From Bacteroidales bacterium (GTDB lineage Bacteria; Bacteroidota; Bacteroidia; Bacteroidales; UBA932): 8,813 nt of DNA. The stretch spans positions 1 to 8,813 of the forward strand of contig JAFZLQ010000015.1 of NCBI GenBank assembly GCA_017551425.1, in the 5' to 3' direction. A model generated the notes under the pieces. It saw nothing but the letters and a program-made list of their open reading frames with translations. It had not been told where the DNA came from and did no database searches. Numbering within the stretch: the stretch's first letter is position 1; the number at the start of each line of letters is the position of its first letter. Of the stretch, positions 5,057-8,813 are shown piece after piece. A program made the translations under genes and the position numbers.

Positions 5057-7651
5057 TTAAAATTGTTGTCCTATAACAAAATGGAACTGGCTTCCGCCGT
5101 ACTGGGAGTCGTCGAAGCCGTAGCCCCAGTCGACTCCGAGGAGTCCGATCATGGGCAGGAACACGCGTACGCCGACGCCTGCGCTGCGCTTGATCTCGAA
5201 GGGGTTGAAGTTGCGGATGTCGCTCCAGCAGTTGCCGCCCTCGAGGAAACCGAGTACGAAGATCGTCGACTGCGGCTGGAGTATGACGGGATAACGCAAC
5301 TCGATGGTGAACTTGTCGTACACGTTGCCTGCGTACGTGGCGGTATTGCTGTACTGCGAAGTTTCGACCGGAGTGAGTTTGTTGTTCTCATAACCGCGCA
5401 GAGCTACTATTTCCGTGCCATAAGTCATATAACCCGACATGCCGTCGCCGCCGACGAGGAATCCTTCGAAGGGAGAATAGCCCCAGTTGCGGTTGTAGTA
5501 GCCCAGATAGCCGAACTGCGCACGGGTCATTATGACGAAGTCCATGGTGGGAATCGGCTTGATATATGTGGCAGCGGAGAACTTCCACTTGTGGTACTCG
5601 ATCCAGCGGTAACGGTCCTGGACCGTCCAGTTGTTGTACTGCACGTCGCGCCAGCCTATGGGCTTGCCGTCACGCTCGGTGATGCGGTCTCCGGACACGG
5701 GGTCGTAGTCGAACTTGCGGAACAGCGAGAACGGAGGGGTGACGGCCAGCGACGCGGAAAAATCGGAACCCTGGCGGGGGTAGATCTGCTGGTCCGTGGA
5801 GTTGCGCATCAGGTTGATGGTGTAGCTGATGTTGTGCGATATGCCGGTGTCGAAGATGTATCCGTAGTTCCAGTTCTTGAGGCGGTAGGTCTGCCAGCTG
5901 AGGCCGTTGTAGAGGACGAAGTAGTTGTCCGGCCACTTGAGGCGGCTGCCGAGTGAAGACGAGAAGCCGAAGACCTCCATCTGCTGGTCGTTGCTGAGAA
6001 TACCCAGGTAGAGGTTGGAGTTGGTGGCCCTTGTGTAGTATCCGGAAAGGTTGAGCGACGTGGGCTTCTTGCCGAAGAGCCAGGGCTCCACGAAGTTGGC
6101 GGTAAGGGCGGTGTAATACGTACCGTTGGTCTGGAAGCGGAAAGACAGGGTCTGGGCGTCTCCCAGGGGGACGGGCCTCCAGGCGTTCTTGTCGAACATC
6201 CTGGCGGTGGAGAAGTTGTTGAAGCTCACGCCCACCGTCGCCACGAAGGTCCTGCCTCCCCATCCTCCGGAAAGCTCCAGCTGGCTGGAAGGCTTCTCGG
6301 TGACGTTGTAGATGATATCCACCGTGCTGTTGGCCTGGTTGGGGATGATGGACCATCCGGTGGCAGGGTCCATTATGGCTTCCGGGTCGAACTGGCCCAG
6401 GGAGGCGATCTCACGCAGGGAGCGCTCGAAATCGGACTGGCTGAAGAGGTTGCCGGGACGGGTGAACAGCTGGCGGCGGACGACTTTCTCATTGGTGAGG
6501 TCGTTGCCGTTTATGATGATGTTGTTGAGCGTGGCCTGCTTGCCCTCGGATATGCGGAGCTCCACATCGACGGAATCGTTCTGGATGTTGGTCTCCACCG
6601 GGGTTATGCTGCTGAAGAGGTAGCCGTTGTCCCGGTAAACCTTGGAAATGTCGAGTTCCGTCTGCTTGCCGCCGCCGAACAGGCGCTTCTCCATGGTTAC
6701 GACGTCGTACACGTCTCCCTTGTTGATCTTGAGGATCTCGTTGAGGGCTTCCGTGGGATAGACGGAGTTGCCGGTCCAGGTAATGTCCCGGAAGAAGTAC
6801 TGGTCTCCCTCTTCGAATACGAGGTCTATGCCGAGTTTGCCGGGCTCAATGTAATAGACTGAATCCCTCACCAGGCGTGCGTCGCGGTAACCTGCCTCGT
6901 TGAAGGCGGAGATGACGGATTTCTTGTCGTTGACGTATTCCTTCTCGTTGAACTTCTTGCTGCTGAAGAAGTTGTAGATCTTGTTTGACTTGGTCTTCTT
7001 CATGGAACGGGCGAGCTTGAAGTCGCTCACGTGATCGTTGCCGATGAAGTTGATGTCCTTGATGCGAACGCGCTCCCCGCGGTCAACCGCGAAGTTCACC
7101 CGGATGGCGTTCTTGATGATGCTGTCTTTCTGCACCTCGGCCGTTACGGTGGCGTTCAGGAAGCCCTTTTCCGCATAGTAGCGCTTGATGATGTCCGAGG
7201 TGGTCTTCTCAACGTATTCCGAGAATTCACCGCCGCGGCGGAGGTTGAGACGGTCCTGGATTTCTTTCTTGTCTCCGGACTTGACGCCGGAGAAAGTCCA
7301 GCGGGACACCCTCGGGCGCTCCTTGATGAGGATTTTGAAGTATGCGGAATCGCCCTTTTCCGAGAGGTGGTCTATGACGAGCGAAACGTCCTCGAAGTAG
7401 CGCTGCATCCACAGGCGGCGGACGATCGAAGAGACGTCTTCTCCGGGAACGGTGAGCTCCATGCCCTGGCGCAGGCCTGTGAGCTGGATTATCTGGGACT
7501 CGCTGAAATATGTATTGCCTTCCACGCCGACGCCACCCACAACGTACTTTCGCGGGTGGTTGTAATCTACCTCAACTGCGCTATCCTGTGCCCTGAGCGT
7601 CATGCCCGAGACCAGCAGGATAAGGAAGGCGACAATGTATCTTCTGTTCAT
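5057..7651 (-). CDS. bamA: BamA/Omp85 outer-membrane protein assembly factor
   Basis: Core of the machine that folds and inserts beta-barrel proteins into the outer membrane. The 864 residues start with a signal peptide cut near LRA|Q (21/22). Five POTRA repeats follow, roughly 35-112, 113-193, 194-283, 284-370 and 371-454, several with the GN or GNxx turn typical of POTRA strands (VEGNTYF, FIGNDHV, WTGNSVY, INGNDLT). The C-terminal barrel spans about 455-864. LRGY (751-754) corresponds to the conserved VRGF/Y element of the lid loop, and the protein ends in an aromatic beta-signal with terminal Phe. A sizeable hydrophilic loop near 645-685 looks extracellular. The length is normal for Bacteroidota. 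It lies between uppS and the chaperone gene, a conserved envelope arrangement. The ATG at 7651 gives a complete signal peptide and follows a good promoter-like sequence. Confidence 0.96.
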   Translation of the reverse strand: MNRRYIVAFLILLVSGMTLRAQDSAVEVDYNHPRKYVVGGVGVEGNTYFSESQIIQLTGLRQGMELTVPGEDVSSIVRRLWMQRYFEDVSLVIDHLSEKGDSAYFKILIKERPRVSRWTFSGVKSGDKKEIQDRLNLRRGGEFSEYVEKTTSDIIKRYYAEKGFLNATVTAEVQKDSIIKNAIRVNFAVDRGERVRIKDINFIGNDHVSDFKLARSMKKTKSNKIYNFFSSKKFNEKEYVNDKKSVISAFNEAGYRDARLVRDSVYYIEPGKLGIDLVFEEGDQYFFRDITWTGNSVYPTEALNEILKINKGDVYDVVTMEKRLFGGGKQTELDISKVYRDNGYLFSSITPVETNIQNDSVDVELRISEGKQATLNNIIINGNDLTNEKVVRRQLFTRPGNLFSQSDFERSLREIASLGQFDPEAIMDPATGWSIIPNQANSTVDIIYNVTEKPSSQLELSGGWGGRTFVATVGVSFNNFSTARMFDKNAWRPVPLGDAQTLSFRFQTNGTYYTALTANFVEPWLFGKKPTSLNLSGYYTRATNSNLYLGILSNDQQMEVFGFSSSLGSRLKWPDNYFVLYNGLSWQTYRLKNWNYGYIFDTGISHNISYTINLMRNSTDQQIYPRQGSDFSASLAVTPPFSLFRKFDYDPVSGDRITERDGKPIGWRDVQYNNWTVQDRYRWIEYHKWKFSAATYIKPIPTMDFVIMTRAQFGYLGYYNRNWGYSPFEGFLVGGDGMSGYMTYGTEIVALRGYENNKLTPVETSQYSNTATYAGNVYDKFTIELRYPVILQPQSTIFVLGFLEGGNCWSDIRNFNPFEIKRSAGVGVRVFLPMIGLLGVDWGYGFDDSQYGGSQFHFVIGQQF

Positions 7652-7657
7652 CTTTTA

Positions 7658-7669
7658 CAGATAAGTCTG
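7658..7669. repeat. Small inverted repeat in the bamA leader
   Basis: CAGA and TCTG flank a four-base loop (CAGATAAGTCTG), seven bases before the bamA start codon and directly after the proposed -7 box. It could form a weak four-pair hairpin at the 5' end of a bamA transcript. It is short enough to be chance. Confidence 0.25.
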
Positions 7670-7701
7670 CAAATATACGGAATTATTTGACTTTTCCGAA
7701 A
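7670..7701 (-). promoter_or_regulatory. Predicted Bacteroidota-type promoter for bamA
   Basis: On the minus strand TATATTTG (7677-7670) exactly fits the Bacteroidota -7 consensus TAnnTTTG. A weak -33-like TTTC (7701-7698) lies 20 bases upstream, within the 3' end of uppS, matching TTTG at three of four positions. Transcription would begin around 7663-7660, giving a leader of about 10 bases before the bamA ATG. The 31-base uppS-bamA gap is the widest in the gene string, which fits an internal promoter boosting bamA and the genes after it. I found no comparable box in the other gaps. Confidence 0.6.
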
Positions 7702-8363
7702 CGCCTGTCGCGGGAAGCGTATTCCCGGAGGGCCGCAAGGTACTGTTCTTTTCTAAAATCGGGCCAAAGAGTGTCTGTAAATATCAATTCCGTATATGCG
7801 AGCTGCCAAAGCATGTAATTGCTGATCCTCTTCTCTCCGGAGGTGCGGATCATGAGGTCGGGGTCGGGGATCCCGGCGGTCACCAGATAGTCTTCTATGC
7901 TGCCGGTGCCCGCCGCGGCAAGCTTCTGCGCGGCCTGGCTGATGTCCCACTGGCCGCTGTAGCTCATGAACACTATGAGGGTGGTGCGGGCTCCGGGGGC
8001 GGTGATGGCGTCGAGCGTGTCGATGGCCTCGTTGAGCTCCTGCGAGAGGCGCTCCCTGTTGCCGAGGACGGTGAAATGCACCCCGTTCCGGAGAAGGGTT
8101 TCCCTCTCGTTGAGCATGGACTTCATCATCAGTGTCATGAGGCCCGTGACCTCGTCGTCGGGACGTCCCCAGTTCTCTTCTGAGAAAGCGAAGATGGACA
8201 CGTATTCTATGCCGAGTTCGACGCTGGTCTCGAGTATGGAGCGCACGCTCTCAACCCCCTCGAAATGGCCTTTGATACGCTCCAGTCCGCGGCTTTTGGC
8301 CCAGCGGCCGTTGCCGTCCATGATAAAGCTTACGTGGCGGGGCAGTTTCTCCGGAATATCCAT
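7683..8363 (-). CDS. uppS: Isoprenyl (undecaprenyl) diphosphate synthase
   Basis: Cis-prenyltransferase that extends farnesyl diphosphate with isopentenyl diphosphate to the C55 lipid used as carrier for peptidoglycan, O-antigen and capsule units; soluble or membrane-associated in the cytoplasm. The 226 residues are slightly short but complete. Landmarks aligned with the E. coli enzyme: MDGNGRWA (15-22) with Mg/diphosphate-binding D16, H33, the SEENWGRP loop (61-68) with N64 and R67, and the isopentenyl-diphosphate site IRTSGEKRIS (172-181) with R173, R179 and S181, then E192. SYSGQWDI (134-141) has Gln where E. coli has Arg, a mild variation. The product ends in RRFGK as in homologues. It begins four bases after the nadK stop, indicating shared transcription. 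Final chain length is inferred from the family. Confidence 0.96.
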   Translation of the reverse strand: MDIPEKLPRHVSFIMDGNGRWAKSRGLERIKGHFEGVESVRSILETSVELGIEYVSIFAFSEENWGRPDDEVTGLMTLMMKSMLNERETLLRNGVHFTVLGNRERLSQELNEAIDTLDAITAPGARTTLIVFMSYSGQWDISQAAQKLAAAGTGSIEDYLVTAGIPDPDLMIRTSGEKRISNYMLWQLAYTELIFTDTLWPDFRKEQYLAALREYASRDRRFGKVK

Positions 8364-8367
8364 ATTG

Positions 8368-8813
8368 TCAGTCTGTTACGTTGCGGACATCGCTCCCCCA
8401 GTGAAGGCGGGAACGAAGGGCTTCTATGAAATTGGAACCGTCCAGGACCACTCTGCCGAGGGCGTCCGGCACGGCGCAGATCTCAAGGCGCGAATCTGCG
8501 GGAAGGGTGTATTCGCGGTTGTCTGCGGAAAGGCGTATCTGCGGATCCCTTGACTGGAACGACACGCTTATGCGGGACGAATCAGGGACGATGAGAGGGC
8601 GCACGTTGAGGTTGTGCGGCGCGACCGGGGCGAGGATGAGCACACGGGAGTCAGGCAGGCAGATGGGGCCGCCCACGCTGAGGGCGTATGCCGTTGAACC
8701 AGAGGAAGTTGCGACTATCAGTCCGTCCGCCCAGTAGGTGGGCAGGGAGTGGTCGTCCACACGAATGTCTATGCCGAGCATGGCGCCGCCGTCACGGCGT
8801 ATGCAGATCTCGT
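8368..8813 (-). CDS. nadK: NAD kinase, C-terminal part (cut by window edge)
   Basis: ATP-NAD kinase makes NADP from NAD in the cytoplasm. Only the last ~147 codons are inside the window; the frame runs open to the right edge, so the ATG at 8781 is internal and not the start. The visible part carries ADGLIVATSSGSTAYALS, the substrate-binding signature with GSTAY, then VGGPI, LAPVAPHNLNVRPLIVP (matching the family PHsLs.RPlv motif) and the terminal LHWGSDVRN typical of this enzyme. The family's GGDGT catalytic motif would lie upstream, outside the window. About half of a normal ~290-residue protein is seen. It ends four bases before uppS and is therefore probably the promoter-proximal neighbour in the same transcript. 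Confidence 0.93.
   Translation of the reverse strand, partial: EICIRRDGGAMLGIDIRVDDHSLPTYWADGLIVATSSGSTAYALSVGGPICLPDSRVLILAPVAPHNLNVRPLIVPDSSRISVSFQSRDPQIRLSADNREYTLPADSRLEICAVPDALGRVVLDGSNFIEALRSRLHWGSDVRNVTD

Noticed and set aside
5063..5956. Plus-strand open frame of 297 codons opposite bamA
   Set aside because: Antisense shadow of the barrel region; low-complexity Val/Glu/Ala composition and no family features.
7031..7690. Plus-strand open frame of 219 codons opposite the bamA 5' region
   Set aside because: Antisense to the POTRA and signal-peptide region; no recognisable motif and no independent support.
8368..8781. A complete small protein starting at the ATG at 8781
   Set aside because: The frame continues upstream to the window edge with typical NAD kinase residues, so this ATG is an internal methionine of a partial nadK.

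Overview
The window looks like chromosomal DNA from a fairly GC-rich member of the Bacteroidales (Bacteroidota). Reasons: the order nadK-uppS-bamA-skp is a familiar Bacteroidota envelope cluster; the start regions are mostly AT-rich rather than Shine-Dalgarno-like; one intergenic gap carries a TAnnTTTG-type -7 box typical of the phylum; signal peptides end in A|Q. The genus cannot be fixed from the sequence; Alistipes-like or related uncultured gut lineages would fit the base composition.

Layout: all seven protein genes lie on the minus strand, so transcription runs from high to low coordinates. In that order they are nadK (8813-8368, 5' end outside the window), uppS (8363-7683), bamA (7651-5057), skp/ompH (5046-4483), korA (4465-2630), korB (2626-1607) and gdhA (1579-236). 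The gaps are 4, 31, 10, 17, 3 and 27 bases, so the set reads like one long operon. An internal promoter is likely just before bamA. A strong intrinsic terminator (182-227) lies immediately after gdhA. The remaining ~180 bases at the left edge hold no credible gene but contain a GC-rich, highly self-complementary element.

Functionally there are two blocks. The upstream block serves cofactor supply and the cell envelope: NAD kinase makes NADP, UppS makes the C55 lipid carrier precursor, BamA inserts outer-membrane proteins, and Skp chaperones them in the periplasm. The downstream block is central carbon and nitrogen metabolism: KorAB interconverts succinyl-CoA and 2-oxoglutarate with ferredoxin, and GdhA interconverts 2-oxoglutarate plus ammonia with glutamate. 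Together KorAB and GdhA could form a reductive route from succinyl-CoA to glutamate, a plausible ammonia-assimilation module in an anaerobe.

No clearly new biological system was found among the proteins; they are recognisable housekeeping families. The points most worth a second look are the self-complementary intergenic element at 15-190, the fusion of an envelope operon with a 2-oxoglutarate/glutamate module, and unusual residues in GdhA (NAD-type cofactor residues, a cysteine cluster, and a substitution in a conserved motif).
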